DNA from: an uncultured Pelagibacteraceae bacterium
Lineage (GTDB): Bacteria > Pseudomonadota > Alphaproteobacteria > Pelagibacterales > Pelagibacteraceae
Assembly: GCA_902556905.1 (NCBI GenBank)
Contig: CACDYK010000007.1
Coordinates: forward strand, 1 to 64,000
Length of the DNA stretch: 64,000 nucleotides
Direction: 5' to 3'
Positions 41,336-53,164 of this stretch are shown piece after piece (the stretch's first letter is position 1; every line of letters begins with the position of its first letter). The notes beneath the pieces were generated by a model. That model ran no database searches. It had not been told where the DNA came from and saw only the letters and a list, made by a program, of their open reading frames with translations. The translations under genes and the position numbers were made by a program.

Positions 41336-42604
41336 ATGAATATCCAAGAGTTAAAACTAAAATCATCCGAGCAACTTATTACTCAAGCTGAAGAACTTGG
41401 CATAGAGAATGCCAGCACTTTAAGAAAACAAGAAATTCTTTTTGCTATCTTAAAAAAAGTTGCAGAAAAAGAGGAAATTACTGGAGCAGGTGTTTTGCAA
41501 TTGTTACAAGATGGATTTGGTTTTTTAAGAGCAATGGAATCAAACTATTTGCCAGGACCAGATGATATTTATGTAAGCCCAAGCCAGATTAGAAAATTTG
41601 GACTAAGAACTGGTGATACAGTTGAAGGACCAGTTAGGGCCCCTAAAGAGGGTGAAAGATATTTTGCATTACTTCAAGTTAGTAAAATTAATTTTGAAGA
41701 ACCAGAAAAGGCAAGACATAAAATCGCATTTGATAACTTAACACCTCTTTATCCAGACCAACAAATGGTCATGGAGGTGGAGACAACAAAAATTGAAAAA
41801 AAACCAGATTTAACACCAAGATTAATTGATCTTGTGAGCCCAATTGGAAAAGGGCAAAGATCCATTATTATCTCACCACCAAAGGCTGGTAAAACAATGA
41901 TATTACAAAGTATTGCAAACTCAATTGCTAAAAATTATCCAAAAAGTTATTTGATGGTTTTACTGATTGATGAAAGACCAGAAGAAGTCACAGATATGCA
42001 AAGAACAGTCAAAGGTGAAGTTATTAGCTCTACTTTTGATGAACCGGCACAACGCCATGTTGCTGTTGCTGAGATGGTTATTGAAAAAGCAAAAAGATTA
42101 ACTGAACATAAAAAGGATGTTGTTATATTATTAGATTCAATCACAAGATTAGGAAGAGCTTACAATGCCGTTATTCCAAGTTCTGGAAAAGTTTTAACTG
42201 GTGGTGTTGATGCTAATGCACTTCAAAGACCAAAAAGATTTTTTGGTGCAGCAAGAAATATTGAAGAAGGTGGATCTTTAACAATTATTTCAACCGCTTT
42301 AATCGATACAGGTAGCAGAATGGACGAAGTAATTTTTGAAGAATTTAAAGGAACAGGAAATAGCGAAACTGTTCTTGATAGAAAGATAGCAGATAAAAGA
42401 ATTTATCCTGCAATAGACATAACAAAATCTGGAACGAGAAGAGAAGAATTATTGTTTGATAAAAATGATCTTCAAAAAATGAATGTTCTCAGAAGAATTA
42501 TTGCTCCAATGGGAACAATGGATGCAATTGAATTTATTAATTCAAAACTAAAAGACACAAAAAATAATGCTGAGTTTTTTAACTCAATGAATAGGCCGGC
42601 ATAA
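41336..42604 (+). CDS. rho: transcription termination factor Rho
   Basis: [69 protein letters not shown]. Confidence 0.98.
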   Translation: MNIQELKLKSSEQLITQAEELGIENASTLRKQEILFAILKKVAEKEEITGAGVLQLLQDGFGFLRAMESNYLPGPDDIYVSPSQIRKFGLRTGDTVEGPVRAPKEGERYFALLQVSKINFEEPEKARHKIAFDNLTPLYPDQQMVMEVETTKIEKKPDLTPRLIDLVSPIGKGQRSIIISPPKAGKTMILQSIANSIAKNYPKSYLMVLLIDERPEEVTDMQRTVKGEVISSTFDEPAQRHVAVAEMVIEKAKRLTEHKKDVVILLDSITRLGRAYNAVIPSSGKVLTGGVDANALQRPKRFFGAARNIEEGGSLTIISTALIDTGSRMDEVIFEEFKGTGNSETVLDRKIADKRIYPAIDITKSGTRREELLFDKNDLQKMNVLRRIIAPMGTMDAIEFINSKLKDTKNNAEFFNSMNRPA

Positions 42605-42609
42605 AAATT

Positions 42610-43485
42610 TTAAATATAATTAAGTTTTTTCATTTCTTTAGAAAAATTATTTTCAATCTGTTTTGTTAAATTTTCTGGTAGAACATTTTTCCAACTTTTT
42701 TTCTTACCTTTTCTAAAAAATTTTTTTTGTTTGTTGTTAATTTTAAATAATTTTTTTTTAGTATCATCTAACCAATCGTCATTTTCATCAAACCCTTTTT
42801 TATTTTCTAAATACCTTAATTTATTAAAATCACATTCATTAACAACTCTTGCTACTTTATCTTCATCAATTGTGATTTTATTATTTAAAAATTGATTAAT
42901 AAAAATAATTGTACTTCTTAATATTCCTGCTGTGTCTTTAAGTAAATCTTCATATCTGACTAATAATCTGGGTGCTGGAAAACTAAGCCACGAAACTAAA
43001 TGCGTTTTCCATGATAATCTAGCTTCAGGATAATATTTATCATTAAAAGATATTCTATTTTCATTGAACAGTAAACTTACAGATTCTTCATAAGATATAT
43101 CTGCAAATGAAGCATATGATACCGCCACATCTCTGGGGTCTCTTACTATATAAATTGACCCAATTGTATTTTGTTTATTTGTAAATTCATAACCATTTGA
43201 TGAACCACAAAAATTATGTGTTTTAATAATATGTAAATTTGGATCTTTATTTATTTTTTCTTGTGCTTTTATAAAATATTCATAAGCACCTAGTTTATTT
43301 TTAATTAAATAATCTTCATCTATTATACCTTTAAAGGCAAATTTCTTGGGAAAACTTTTTATAATTTTCATTTTTGAAAAAACATCTTGATTTTCATCAT
43401 GGTATTGATCAAATAAATAACAAGATAACAACGCTCTCATCCAAGTATTTCCACTTTTTGGATATGAGGCAAGCCACATAATCAT
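42610..43485 (-). CDS. sulfotransferase domain-containing protein (paralogue 4)
   Basis: MIMWLASYPKSGNTWMRALLSCYLF, VRDPRDVAVSYA, RYEDLL. Confidence 0.88.
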   Translation of the reverse strand: MIMWLASYPKSGNTWMRALLSCYLFDQYHDENQDVFSKMKIIKSFPKKFAFKGIIDEDYLIKNKLGAYEYFIKAQEKINKDPNLHIIKTHNFCGSSNGYEFTNKQNTIGSIYIVRDPRDVAVSYASFADISYEESVSLLFNENRISFNDKYYPEARLSWKTHLVSWLSFPAPRLLVRYEDLLKDTAGILRSTIIFINQFLNNKITIDEDKVARVVNECDFNKLRYLENKKGFDENDDWLDDTKKKLFKINNKQKKFFRKGKKKSWKNVLPENLTKQIENNFSKEMKKLNYI

Positions 43486-43532
43486 AAAAAAAAATTATAT
43501 TATTTAAGAATTTTGAAAGCTATAATATTTTA

Positions 43533-44864
43533 ATGACAATATTTGCTTTATCAAGTGGCCCTGGTATATCTGGTATTGCTGTAATAAGAATTTCGGGACC
43601 TGAAACTAGTAAGGCTATTGAATTATTAACAGGTAAAAATGTTCCAAAGCCAAGGGTAGCAACTCTTAGAAAGATCAATAAAATCAACACTTCTGAGTTA
43701 ATTGATGAAGGCATAATACTATGGTTTCCTGGACCTGAGAGCTACACAGGTGAAGATATGGCCGAAATACAGGTGCATGGAAGTAAGGCTGTAATAGATG
43801 CTCTGCATACTTCTATCTCAAAAATTGAGAACTGTCGTTTAGCAGAACCTGGTGAATTTACAAAGCTTGCTTTTCAAAATGGAAAAATAAACTTGCTCAA
43901 AGCCGAGAGCGTTGCAGATTTAATTTCTTCTGAAACTGAAATTCAAAGACAACAAGCGATTAAAATTATGAATGGAAAATCTGCTGATCAATTTAATTTT
44001 TTAAGAGAAAAACTTTTAAAAATATTATCTCATGTTGAAGCAAAAATAGATTTTCCAGATGAAGATTTACCAAGTGATATTTTAGGAGAAATTAAAAAAA
44101 GTTCAGATGAAGTTTTAATAAATATTGAAAAAATTTTAGATGATCAAAAAGTTGGCGAAAGAATCAGAGAAGGTTTTAAAATTGCAATTCTTGGACCCAC
44201 TAATGCAGGTAAATCTAGTTTACTAAATCATCTATCTAATAGAGATGTTGCAATTGTTTCAGAGATTGCAGGAACAACAAGAGATGTAATCGAAACCCAT
44301 CTAAACATAGATGGTTATCCAGTAATTGTTTCTGACACCGCTGGTATAAGAGAGTCTAAAAACGAAATTGAAAAGAAAGGTATTAAATTATCTTTAAATA
44401 GAGCAGAAGAAGCTGATCTGAAGCTGGTAGTTGTTGATGCCAAAAACCCTGATTTTACTGATGTTTTGAAGAGTTTGTTGGACCAAAATGCAATTTTAGT
44501 AATAAATAAATCAGATCTTTTAAAGGGAAATATTGATACAGAGATTAAAAAATTAAATCATGTATTAATTTCAATTAAAGAGAATTTAAATATTGATGAA
44601 TTAATTTTAAAAATAAAAAATAATTTAAAAAATAAATTTATAACAAGTGATGATATTTTAATTACCAGAGAACGTCACAGACAACATCTTGAACAGTGTT
44701 TAGAGCATCTAAAAAATTTTAATAAAAAAAATGAAGTTGAGGATTTTGATAAAGCTGCAGAAGATTTAAGATTAGCTACTAGACATTTAGGCATGATAGT
44801 TGGAAAAGTCGATGTAGAAGAGATATTAGGCAGTATTTTCAACGATTTTTGTATCGGTAAATAA
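43533..44864 (+). CDS. mnmE: tRNA uridine-5-carboxymethylaminomethyl(34) synthesis GTPase MnmE
   Basis: TIFALSSGPGISGIAVIRISGP, GPTNAGKSSLLNHL, VSDTAGIRES, C-terminal CIGK. Confidence 0.98.
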   Translation: MTIFALSSGPGISGIAVIRISGPETSKAIELLTGKNVPKPRVATLRKINKINTSELIDEGIILWFPGPESYTGEDMAEIQVHGSKAVIDALHTSISKIENCRLAEPGEFTKLAFQNGKINLLKAESVADLISSETEIQRQQAIKIMNGKSADQFNFLREKLLKILSHVEAKIDFPDEDLPSDILGEIKKSSDEVLINIEKILDDQKVGERIREGFKIAILGPTNAGKSSLLNHLSNRDVAIVSEIAGTTRDVIETHLNIDGYPVIVSDTAGIRESKNEIEKKGIKLSLNRAEEADLKLVVVDAKNPDFTDVLKSLLDQNAILVINKSDLLKGNIDTEIKKLNHVLISIKENLNIDELILKIKNNLKNKFITSDDILITRERHRQHLEQCLEHLKNFNKKNEVEDFDKAAEDLRLATRHLGMIVGKVDVEEILGSIFNDFCIGK

Positions 44865-44981
44865 TACCTCATTTTCCTTGTTTTTAAGCCTTTTTTTACT
44901 AAAAAGTGTTGATAATTAAAGCTTATTTAAGCAAAACTATACGTATCTTGTAAATATAATAATCAGTTATAAATTTAGCTT

Positions 44982-46853
44982 ATGAAAAATGATTTATCAT
45001 TCGATGTTGTAGTAATAGGTGGTGGACATGCTGGTTGTGAGGCTGCAGCAGCTTCTGCACGACTAGGAGTTAACACTGCCCTATTCACTCATAAGAAAGA
45101 AACTATTGGAGAGATGTCTTGTAACCCAGCAATTGGTGGTTTGGGTAAAGGTCATTTAGTAAGAGAAATAGATGCCCTTGATGGTGTCATGGGTGAGGTT
45201 GCAGATAAATCGGGTATACAATTTAGATTATTAAATAGAAGTAGAGGTCCAGCAGTAAGAGGACCTAGAACTCAATCTGATAGATCATTATATCGTAAAT
45301 ATATGCAAGAAAAACTTGCAAACTACTGTAATTTAAGCATTTTTTCTGATCCTGTAATAAAGTTTATTTTTGATAAAAATACAATAACTGGCTTCATAAC
45401 TAAAGAAGGTAAAAAAGTTTTATGTTCTAAGCTAATACTAACAACGGGCACTTTTTTAAATGGTTTGATACATATAGGCGATGAAAGAACACCTGCAGGT
45501 AGGTATGATGAGAAACCTTCAACAGGATTAAGTGAACAATTAGAAAAATACAATTTTAAAATAGGAAGATTAAAAACAGGAACCCCTCCCCGACTTGACT
45601 CGAGAACAATTAATTATGAAAATTTAGAAGAACAGTTCGCAGATGATGATCCTTATTTTTTTTCTTTCTTAACTAAAAAAAATATTAATAAACAAGTTTC
45701 ATGTCGTATGACTTACACTAACGATAAGGTTCATAAAATTATTGAAAAAAATTTATCTAAGAGTGCTATGTACTCTGGTAGCATACAAGGTGTTGGACCA
45801 AGATACTGCCCATCTATCGAAGACAAGATAGTAAAATTTGCTGATAAGGGTCGACATCAGATATTTTTAGAGCCTGAAGGGCTTAATGACCATACAATTT
45901 ACCCAAATGGCATCTCAACATCACTTCCAGCTAATGTACAACAAGAAATATGTAACAATATCAATGGTTTAGAGAATGTAACTATTATAAGACCAGGATA
46001 TGCCATAGAATATGACTATATAGATCCAAGAGAACTATTTTTAACGCTTGAGACTAAGAAAATTAGCAATCTTTATCTTGCAGGTCAGATTAATGGAACA
46101 ACAGGATATGAAGAGGCGGCAGCTCAAGGTCTTATCGCAGGGATAAATGCTGCTTTATCTTATAAAAAATTAGAACCCTTTATATTAGATAGATCTGATG
46201 CTTACATAGGGGTAATGATTGATGATTTAGTGACCAAAGGTGTAGCTGAACCATACAGAATGTTTACATCAAGAGCTGAATATAGATTAAGCCTTAGATC
46301 TGATAATGCTGATCAAAGATTAACTGCAAAAGGAATAGAAATTGGATTAATTGGTGATGTCAGAAAAGTTCTTTATCTAGATAAATTCGAGAAAATTAAC
46401 CAAATTAATGTAAAAATGAGTCAATCAACTATATCACCTAATAAAGCTGATGAATTTGGTGTAAAAATAGCAAAAGATGGTGTTTTAAGATCTTCTAATG
46501 AAATATTAACTCAAAAAGAGGTTGATATGAATAAAATTAGGAAAATTTGGACTGATATACCTTTTTTTAGCAAAGAAATTGATGAACAGGTTGAAATTAA
46601 TGCTCATTATAGGGGTTATTTGAAGAAGCAAAAAGCTGATATTCTAGCCTTTAAGAGAGATGAAAACCTTATAATACCCGATAAAATCAACTATGATGGC
46701 CTTTCAGGATTGTCAAATGAGGTAAAAGCTAAATTTAAGCAAATAAAACCAAAAACAATGGGTCAAGCACTGAGAATTGATGGAATTACTCCAGCAGCTG
46801 TATATATTTTGTTGTCACATGTCAAAAGAAAGTCTATTAAGCATATAGCTTAA
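44982..46853 (+). CDS. mnmG: tRNA uridine-5-carboxymethylaminomethyl(34) synthesis enzyme MnmG
   Basis: [69 protein letters not shown]. Confidence 0.98.
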   Translation: MKNDLSFDVVVIGGGHAGCEAAAASARLGVNTALFTHKKETIGEMSCNPAIGGLGKGHLVREIDALDGVMGEVADKSGIQFRLLNRSRGPAVRGPRTQSDRSLYRKYMQEKLANYCNLSIFSDPVIKFIFDKNTITGFITKEGKKVLCSKLILTTGTFLNGLIHIGDERTPAGRYDEKPSTGLSEQLEKYNFKIGRLKTGTPPRLDSRTINYENLEEQFADDDPYFFSFLTKKNINKQVSCRMTYTNDKVHKIIEKNLSKSAMYSGSIQGVGPRYCPSIEDKIVKFADKGRHQIFLEPEGLNDHTIYPNGISTSLPANVQQEICNNINGLENVTIIRPGYAIEYDYIDPRELFLTLETKKISNLYLAGQINGTTGYEEAAAQGLIAGINAALSYKKLEPFILDRSDAYIGVMIDDLVTKGVAEPYRMFTSRAEYRLSLRSDNADQRLTAKGIEIGLIGDVRKVLYLDKFEKINQINVKMSQSTISPNKADEFGVKIAKDGVLRSSNEILTQKEVDMNKIRKIWTDIPFFSKEIDEQVEINAHYRGYLKKQKADILAFKRDENLIIPDKINYDGLSGLSNEVKAKFKQIKPKTMGQALRIDGITPAAVYILLSHVKRKSIKHIA

Positions 46854-47518
46854 TGGATCAAGAAATTTTAAAATCATATTCAAGATTAAATGGTTTAAAT
46901 GTTTCACGTGAAATATTTTTAGACTTTGAAAACTATATATCCATGATTATTGAAAAAAATAAAAAAATTAACATAATCAGCCAAAATACATCATCAAAAA
47001 AGACTATATTTGAACGTCATATTGTTGATTCTGCACAAATCATTGATTTTGTTGACTTTAATAGCAATACAACCACAGATTTAGGATCTGGAGCAGGTTT
47101 TCCGGGGATTGTAGTAGCAATTATACTCAAAAATATGAAAAATAATATGGACGTGCATCTTTATGAAAAAAGCTACCATAAAAGCCGTTTTTTAAAAGAA
47201 GTTTCTGAAAAACTAAATTTAAATACAAAAGTTTTTCAAAAAAATATTTTTGAAGTAAAAAATTTAGAAACAGGTACGGTTATGTCAAGAGCATTCAAGC
47301 CAATGCCAGTGGTTTTAGATTTAGTTTATGAAAATTTTTCCAAATATAAAAATTTAATATTTTTTATGGGCAAGAGTGGAAAAAAAATATTTCAAAAATC
47401 TAAAGATGATTGGAGTTTGGAATATGTAGAAAAAAAAAGTTTAACTAATGAGGATTCATTTTTATTAAATATAAAAAAAATTAGTAAGAAAAATAAAAAA
47501 AGATATAAGAAAAACTAA
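46853..47518 (+). CDS. rsmG: 16S rRNA (guanine(527)-N(7))-methyltransferase RsmG
   Basis: NIISQNT, ERHIVDSAQI, DLGSGAGFPGIVVAI; between mnmG and parA. Confidence 0.93.
   Translation: MDQEILKSYSRLNGLNVSREIFLDFENYISMIIEKNKKINIISQNTSSKKTIFERHIVDSAQIIDFVDFNSNTTTDLGSGAGFPGIVVAIILKNMKNNMDVHLYEKSYHKSRFLKEVSEKLNLNTKVFQKNIFEVKNLETGTVMSRAFKPMPVVLDLVYENFSKYKNLIFFMGKSGKKIFQKSKDDWSLEYVEKKSLTNEDSFLLNIKKISKKNKKRYKKN
46900..46915. promoter_or_regulatory. parS-like centromere site
   Basis: TGTTTCACGTGAAATA differs from the canonical parS TGTTTCACGTGAAACA at one position; lies immediately upstream of parAB. Confidence 0.85.
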
Positions 47519-48313
47519 ATGCAAATTATTTCAGTAATAAATCAAAAGGGTGGGGTAGGAAAAACAACAACCGTTATAAATTTAGCTGCTGGATTAACTC
47601 AACTTAATAAAAAAATTTTAGTTATTGATTTAGATCCTCAAGGAAATGCCACTACGGGTCTTGGATTATCTAACGTAGACAACTCAAGTGATACAATTTA
47701 TGGTGTACTGAATGGAACTAGACAGATTAATGAGATAATCAAGAGGACACAGTTTGAAAATTTAGATATTATCACCTCTAATGTAGATCTGTCAGGACTT
47801 GAGGTAGAAACGGCTGACGATAGTAATAGAGCATTCATATTAAAGGCTAAATTAACCGCTTATTTAAACAATTCTAGAGGATTATACGACTATGTGTTGA
47901 TTGATTGTCCGCCTTCCTTGAGTCTTCTAACGGTTATGGCGCTCGTCTGCTCAAACTCACTTCTAGTACCCTTGCAAACAGAATTTTTTGCTCTAGAGGG
48001 TTTAACCCAATTAATGAAAACTATTGAAAGGATAAAAGTAAGTTTAAATCCAGATTTAAAAATTCGAGGGATCCTTCTGACCATGTATGACAAAAGAAAT
48101 AAACTTTCTTCACAAGTTGAAAAGGAAGCTAGAGATTATTTTCATGAAAAAGTCTATTCAACTGTAATCCCAAGGAATGTGAGATTGTCTGAGGCACCCT
48201 CACATGGAATGCCAGTTTTAATTTATGACAAATCTTGTCCTGGTAGTAAATCCTATTTTAGTTTTACCGATGAATTTATAAATCAAGAGTCAATAATTGG
48301 GAGTGCTGCATAA
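47519..48313 (+). CDS. parA: chromosome partitioning ATPase ParA
   Basis: IISVINQKGGVGKTTTVINLAAGL, DLDPQGNATTGLG, YVLIDCPPSLSLLT. Confidence 0.97.
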   Translation: MQIISVINQKGGVGKTTTVINLAAGLTQLNKKILVIDLDPQGNATTGLGLSNVDNSSDTIYGVLNGTRQINEIIKRTQFENLDIITSNVDLSGLEVETADDSNRAFILKAKLTAYLNNSRGLYDYVLIDCPPSLSLLTVMALVCSNSLLVPLQTEFFALEGLTQLMKTIERIKVSLNPDLKIRGILLTMYDKRNKLSSQVEKEARDYFHEKVYSTVIPRNVRLSEAPSHGMPVLIYDKSCPGSKSYFSFTDEFINQESIIGSAA

Positions 48314-49155
48314 TGGATAAAATTAAAAAGGGTCTTGGAAGAGGTTTATCATCGCTAATTGGTGAAACTAAAGTAGAGGTTCAAAAAAACCAATTACCAG
48401 TAAGCGACTTAATACCCAATAAATACCAACCAAGAAAAAATTTTGATGAGGTAAACTTAGAAGATTTAACAAATTCTATAAAAGAAAGAGGAATTATTCA
48501 GCCGATCATAGTTAGAAAATCAAATAGTGAAAATTCAAAATTTGAAATAATTGCAGGTGAGAGAAGATGGCTAGCGGCACAGAGAGTGGGTATTCATAAT
48601 GTTCCTGTAGTAATCACAGAGGCAGATGATCTAAAATCTTTAGAATTTGCAATTGTTGAAAATGTTCAAAGACATGATTTAAACCCACTAGAAGAAGCCC
48701 AAGGTTATAAAAAATTAATTGATGAATTTTCTTATGATCAAGAAAAAGTATCAAAATTTATAGGTAAAAGTAGAAGCTATATAGCTAATTCATTAAGAAT
48801 ATTAACTCTACCAACTGAAGTTATAAAACTAATAGAGACACAAAAATTAACTGCAGGTCACGCAAAAATTTTAGTTGGATTAGAAAATGCATCTTTTGTT
48901 GCAAATAAAATTATTGAAAAAAAATTATCTGTAAGACAAGCAGAAAAATTTGTTCAATTATTTAAAAAGAACAGACAAAATTCAAAGATAACAAAAGATA
49001 CAAATATTATTGCTCTTGAACTTTCAGTATCAAATAAAATAGGATTAAATGTTGAAATTCAAAACAGTAAGAGAAATAAAGGAAAAATCTCCTTTGAATA
49101 TAAAGATCTAGATCAGTTAAATAAAATTATAGATATAATTAAATCTAACTATTAG
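48313..49155 (+). CDS. parB: chromosome partitioning protein ParB
   Basis: KGLGRGLSSLIGE, YQPRKNFDEVNLEDLTNSIKERGIIQPIIVR, AGERRWLAAQRVG, ENVQRHDLNPLEEAQGY. Confidence 0.97.
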   Translation: MDKIKKGLGRGLSSLIGETKVEVQKNQLPVSDLIPNKYQPRKNFDEVNLEDLTNSIKERGIIQPIIVRKSNSENSKFEIIAGERRWLAAQRVGIHNVPVVITEADDLKSLEFAIVENVQRHDLNPLEEAQGYKKLIDEFSYDQEKVSKFIGKSRSYIANSLRILTLPTEVIKLIETQKLTAGHAKILVGLENASFVANKIIEKKLSVRQAEKFVQLFKKNRQNSKITKDTNIIALELSVSNKIGLNVEIQNSKRNKGKISFEYKDLDQLNKIIDIIKSNY

Positions 49156-49156
49156 C

Positions 49157-50137
49157 TTAAGCAGAAGACTGGCTTAATATAAAATCTGTAATTAAATTTA
49201 TTGAATTATTTAGATTTTTTTTAATCTGTAATTCAGTCTCACTTAGTGCATAGATTAGTTGTTTAATGTTTTTTGGGGTCCACTTATAAATCTGCAGTTT
49301 TGTTATTTCTTTTTCTTTCCAAAAAATAGGTGGTTTTGCTGAGGAAATTGTTAAATCTATATTTTTATTTATCTCAAATGCTTTTGATAATGCCAATAAT
49401 TTTTTTGCTTTAATTATAAAGGATCTAATAATCATAACACAGTCATCATTACTAAAATTATTTTCATTTAAAATACTAATTATTTTCTTTTTGTTTTTTG
49501 CAAGGCAATTATCAATAAGTTCGGAAACGTTGTGGTTTTCGCTTAAATTGATCAGTTTAGATATATTCTTATTGTCAATTTTTTTTCCATTCATACTAAA
49601 ATATTCAATTTTTTTAAGTTCATTAATGAGATTTTCTCTGTCCCCACTACATTTGCTTACTATCAAGTTTATATTCGAAGATGAAATTGAAATTTTTTTA
49701 TCTTTTAAAAAATTATATACAAATTTAGATAATGTTTGATTATTATCAGGATAAAAGGGGACACAAACTAATGTTTTATTTTTTTCAAAAAAAGATCTCA
49801 ATTTTGATTTTTTTTCTAAATTATTTGAAATTAAAATAATTGTTGTATCTTCTAAGTTTTTCGAGTGTAAAATTTCTAATATTTTTAAAATTTTATCTGT
49901 AGCTCTTTTAATAACAAAAAATTTTTCTTGTTCAAAAAGAGATTTAGATAAAATGTTTTCAATAAAATTATTCTCATTATCTAAAATTTCTTTTTCTTCA
50001 TAGTTCGAAATATTTTTTTTATTTTTAATTAAGAAATCAAGGGTTTCATTTTTTAAACCCTCATTCTTTCCATAAAATAATATTAGATGATTAATACTTG
50101 GATTAATTTTGTTAATCTCAAAAGATTTTAAAATCAT
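49157..50137 (-). CDS. holA: DNA polymerase III subunit delta
   Basis: HLILFYGKNEGLKNETLDFL, CSGDRENLINELKKIEYF; adjacent to lptE and leuS. Confidence 0.88.
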   Translation of the reverse strand: MILKSFEINKINPSINHLILFYGKNEGLKNETLDFLIKNKKNISNYEEKEILDNENNFIENILSKSLFEQEKFFVIKRATDKILKILEILHSKNLEDTTIILISNNLEKKSKLRSFFEKNKTLVCVPFYPDNNQTLSKFVYNFLKDKKISISSSNINLIVSKCSGDRENLINELKKIEYFSMNGKKIDNKNISKLINLSENHNVSELIDNCLAKNKKKIISILNENNFSNDDCVMIIRSFIIKAKKLLALSKAFEINKNIDLTISSAKPPIFWKEKEITKLQIYKWTPKNIKQLIYALSETELQIKKNLNNSINLITDFILSQSSA

Positions 50138-50586
50138 TGATTAATAGTTAATTCTGCTAAAAGCTTACTAGATATTGAAGAAGCAAAACTTTGTTTTACA
50201 GATTTTTCAAGTCTAGCTTCTTCAAATTTATCATCCATACTGTCTATAATCTTTTTTTCATTAATCTTTATATTTTTATTATTTGATTTTATTGAAAAGA
50301 TTACTTCTGCTTCAAGTTTGTAGCTAGTCACTTTTCCAGTACTATCTTTGGTTAAAATATTTTTTTCATACTTACTTTGTGCTTTCAAGAAAATCTTGTT
50401 ATCAACTTTTTCATTTTTGTATTTATTTAGATTTATCTTTAAAAAATTATTGAGCTGTCTGTCACCGGTATAATCAACATTTTCAATTGAAAAATTGACA
50501 TTACTATTATTATAATAAATTGGTGAAAATCCACAACTAGTCAAAAAAAGTATAAGTGATATGATTATAGTATTTTTTTTTGACAT
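50134..50586 (-). CDS. lptE: LPS-assembly lipoprotein LptE
   Basis: Lipobox-like LTSCGFSPIYY; location between leuS and holA. Confidence 0.82.
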   Translation of the reverse strand: MSKKNTIIISLILFLTSCGFSPIYYNNSNVNFSIENVDYTGDRQLNNFLKINLNKYKNEKVDNKIFLKAQSKYEKNILTKDSTGKVTSYKLEAEVIFSIKSNNKNIKINEKKIIDSMDDKFEEARLEKSVKQSFASSISSKLLAELTINQ

Positions 50587-50587
50587 C

Positions 50588-53122
50588 TTAATTTGTAATT
50601 ATATTTATTAATTTATTAGGTATAAAAATTTTTTTCTTAATATTTTTATTATTTAAAAATTTATTTAATTTAGTATCTTCTTTAATTTTTTCTATTAATA
50701 AGTCTTCACTAGTATTTTTTTCTGTTTCAATAATTTTTCTAGTTTTACCATTAAATTGAATAATAAATTTTATATGGTCCTCTAATAAATAATTTTCATC
50801 TACATCGGGCCAAGATAATTTTTCTTTAATATTCATCATTTCCAAACATTCACATGAAAAATGAGGTATTATAGGGCTCATTGCAATTAAAATTTTTTTA
50901 TAATTTTTAATTAATTTTTTTTTTTCTATTTTACTTAATATTATCTTATTTAGTGCGGTATAAATTTCATGCAAGTTGGCAATTATTTTATTGTATGAAA
51001 AATTCTCAATATTGTGAGTAATTTCTTTTATAAATTTATTTGTTATTTTTTCTAACTCGTTGTTTTCATTTAAAGGATGATTTTTGCTTATTTCTTCATT
51101 AATTTTTTCATTTAAAACCCATAACTTCTGAACAAATTTATAGGATGATTTAATGCCCTCATCTGACCATTGGACATCTTTCTCAGGTGGGCTATCTGAT
51201 AGAATAAATAATCTAACAGAGTCAGCTCCATAATCTTTTATAATTATTTCAGGATCGATAGTATTTTTTTTTGATTTTGACATTGACTCCGAAGGCCCAA
51301 CTTTGACAGGTTCTTCATTATTCTTTAGAAATTTTTTTCCATCTATGGTAATAAGCTCATCTGGACTGACCCAATTATTGTTTTTATCTTTATATGTTTC
51401 ATGACAAACCATACCCTGAGTAAATAAACCACTAAAAGGTTCTTTCAAATCGAATGAGTCATTTTTATATGATAAAGCTTGCATAAAAAATCTAGAGTAT
51501 AAAAGGTGCAGAATAGCATGTTCTACACCGCCAATGTATTGATCTACAGGCATCCAATACTTAATTTCATCAGATTTAAATCCATAACTATTATTTTGAG
51601 GCGAACAAAATCTTAAAAAATACCAGGAGGAGTCAACAAAAGTATCAAGAGTATCTGTTTCTCTAGTACATTTTTTTCCATCAATTGTAATATTTTTCCA
51701 TTCTTTCATTTCATCAAGTGGATTTCCAGCTGAACTCAATTGATCAATTTTTGGTAACTGAACTGGTAACATTTCTCGAGGAATTTTAACTGGATTATTG
51801 TCTTCATCATATGCAATTGGTATTGGACATCCCCAGTATCTTTGGCGTGAAATACCCCAATCTTTTAATCTATAATTAGTTTTTTTTTGACCTATATTAT
51901 TTTCTTCTAAGTAATTAATTGTCTTAGAGATGGACTCATCTGGAACTTTTAGATCATTTAAAAATTTTGAATTAAATAAATAACCAGAGTCTGTAAAAGC
52001 TTTATCATCAATTGAAAAAACTTTATCTTTTTTGGGTCTGACAACTGGTGTAATTTTTAGATTATATTTTATTGCAAAATCTAAATCTCTTTGATCGTGT
52101 GCGGGGCACCCAAATACAGCACCTAATCCGTAATCCATCAAAACAAAATTAGCAAAATAAACAGGTACTTTTATGTTTTCGTCTAAAGGATTAATTGCTA
52201 ATAAATCGGTTTTAAAACCAAGTTTATCAGCTGCTGCAATCGACTCTTCTGTAGTTCCAGTTTTAGAACACTCTTTTTTAAATTTAATAAATTCAAGATC
52301 ATCTGCATAGAATTTTGCAATTGAATGATCAACTGAAACTGCTAAAAAAGACATGCCAAATAAGGTATCTGGTCTAGTAGTATAGCATGCTATTTCACTA
52401 ATATCTTTTTTTGACTCAATCTTAAATTTTATCTCACAACCAAAAGATTTCCCTATCCAATTTTTTTGCATTACTTTAACTTTATTTGGCCAATTTTTGA
52501 GAGTGTCTAAACTTTCTAGAAGTTCTTTTGAAAATTTAGTGATTTTAAAAAACCATTGATTAAGCTTTTTTCTTTCAACAATTGCCCCTGATCTCCACCC
52601 TTTACCATCTATTACTTGTTCGTTAGCTAAAACAGTATTGTCTACTGGATCCCAATTTACATAACTTTCTTTCCTGTAGACTAATCCTTTATCATAAAGT
52701 TCTAAGAAAAATTCTTGCTGATGTTTATAATAATCGGGCGAACAGGTAGAAATCTCTTTATCCCAATCTATTGATAAGCCAAGTTTTTTTAGTTGTATTT
52801 TCATTACTGAAATATTTTTTTCAGTCCATGTTTTAGGGTCTAATTTGTTTTGTCTAGCTGCATTTTCTGCTGGCATACCAAAAGAATCCCAACCCATTGG
52901 ATGAAGCACATTATAGTCTTGCAAAGTCTTATATCTTGCTAGCACATCTCCGATTGTATAATTTCTAACATGGCCCATATGGATTTTTCCAGATGGATAA
53001 GGAAACATTTCAAGGCAGTAAAATTTTTTTTTGTTCTTATCTACTTTTGTTGAAAAAGTTTTTTCACTTTCCCAAATTTTTTGCCATTTAGACTCTGTCT
53101 CTTTAAAATTATATCTTTCCAC
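50588..53122 (-). CDS. leuS: leucine--tRNA ligase
   Basis: [44 protein letters not shown]. Confidence 0.98.
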   Translation of the reverse strand: MERYNFKETESKWQKIWESEKTFSTKVDKNKKKFYCLEMFPYPSGKIHMGHVRNYTIGDVLARYKTLQDYNVLHPMGWDSFGMPAENAARQNKLDPKTWTEKNISVMKIQLKKLGLSIDWDKEISTCSPDYYKHQQEFFLELYDKGLVYRKESYVNWDPVDNTVLANEQVIDGKGWRSGAIVERKKLNQWFFKITKFSKELLESLDTLKNWPNKVKVMQKNWIGKSFGCEIKFKIESKKDISEIACYTTRPDTLFGMSFLAVSVDHSIAKFYADDLEFIKFKKECSKTGTTEESIAAADKLGFKTDLLAINPLDENIKVPVYFANFVLMDYGLGAVFGCPAHDQRDLDFAIKYNLKITPVVRPKKDKVFSIDDKAFTDSGYLFNSKFLNDLKVPDESISKTINYLEENNIGQKKTNYRLKDWGISRQRYWGCPIPIAYDEDNNPVKIPREMLPVQLPKIDQLSSAGNPLDEMKEWKNITIDGKKCTRETDTLDTFVDSSWYFLRFCSPQNNSYGFKSDEIKYWMPVDQYIGGVEHAILHLLYSRFFMQALSYKNDSFDLKEPFSGLFTQGMVCHETYKDKNNNWVSPDELITIDGKKFLKNNEEPVKVGPSESMSKSKKNTIDPEIIIKDYGADSVRLFILSDSPPEKDVQWSDEGIKSSYKFVQKLWVLNEKINEEISKNHPLNENNELEKITNKFIKEITHNIENFSYNKIIANLHEIYTALNKIILSKIEKKKLIKNYKKILIAMSPIIPHFSCECLEMMNIKEKLSWPDVDENYLLEDHIKFIIQFNGKTRKIIETEKNTSEDLLIEKIKEDTKLNKFLNNKNIKKKIFIPNKLINIITN

Positions 53123-53164
53123 AAAATTAATTATTTTCTATGACTACAGTTTTTTAATAATTAT

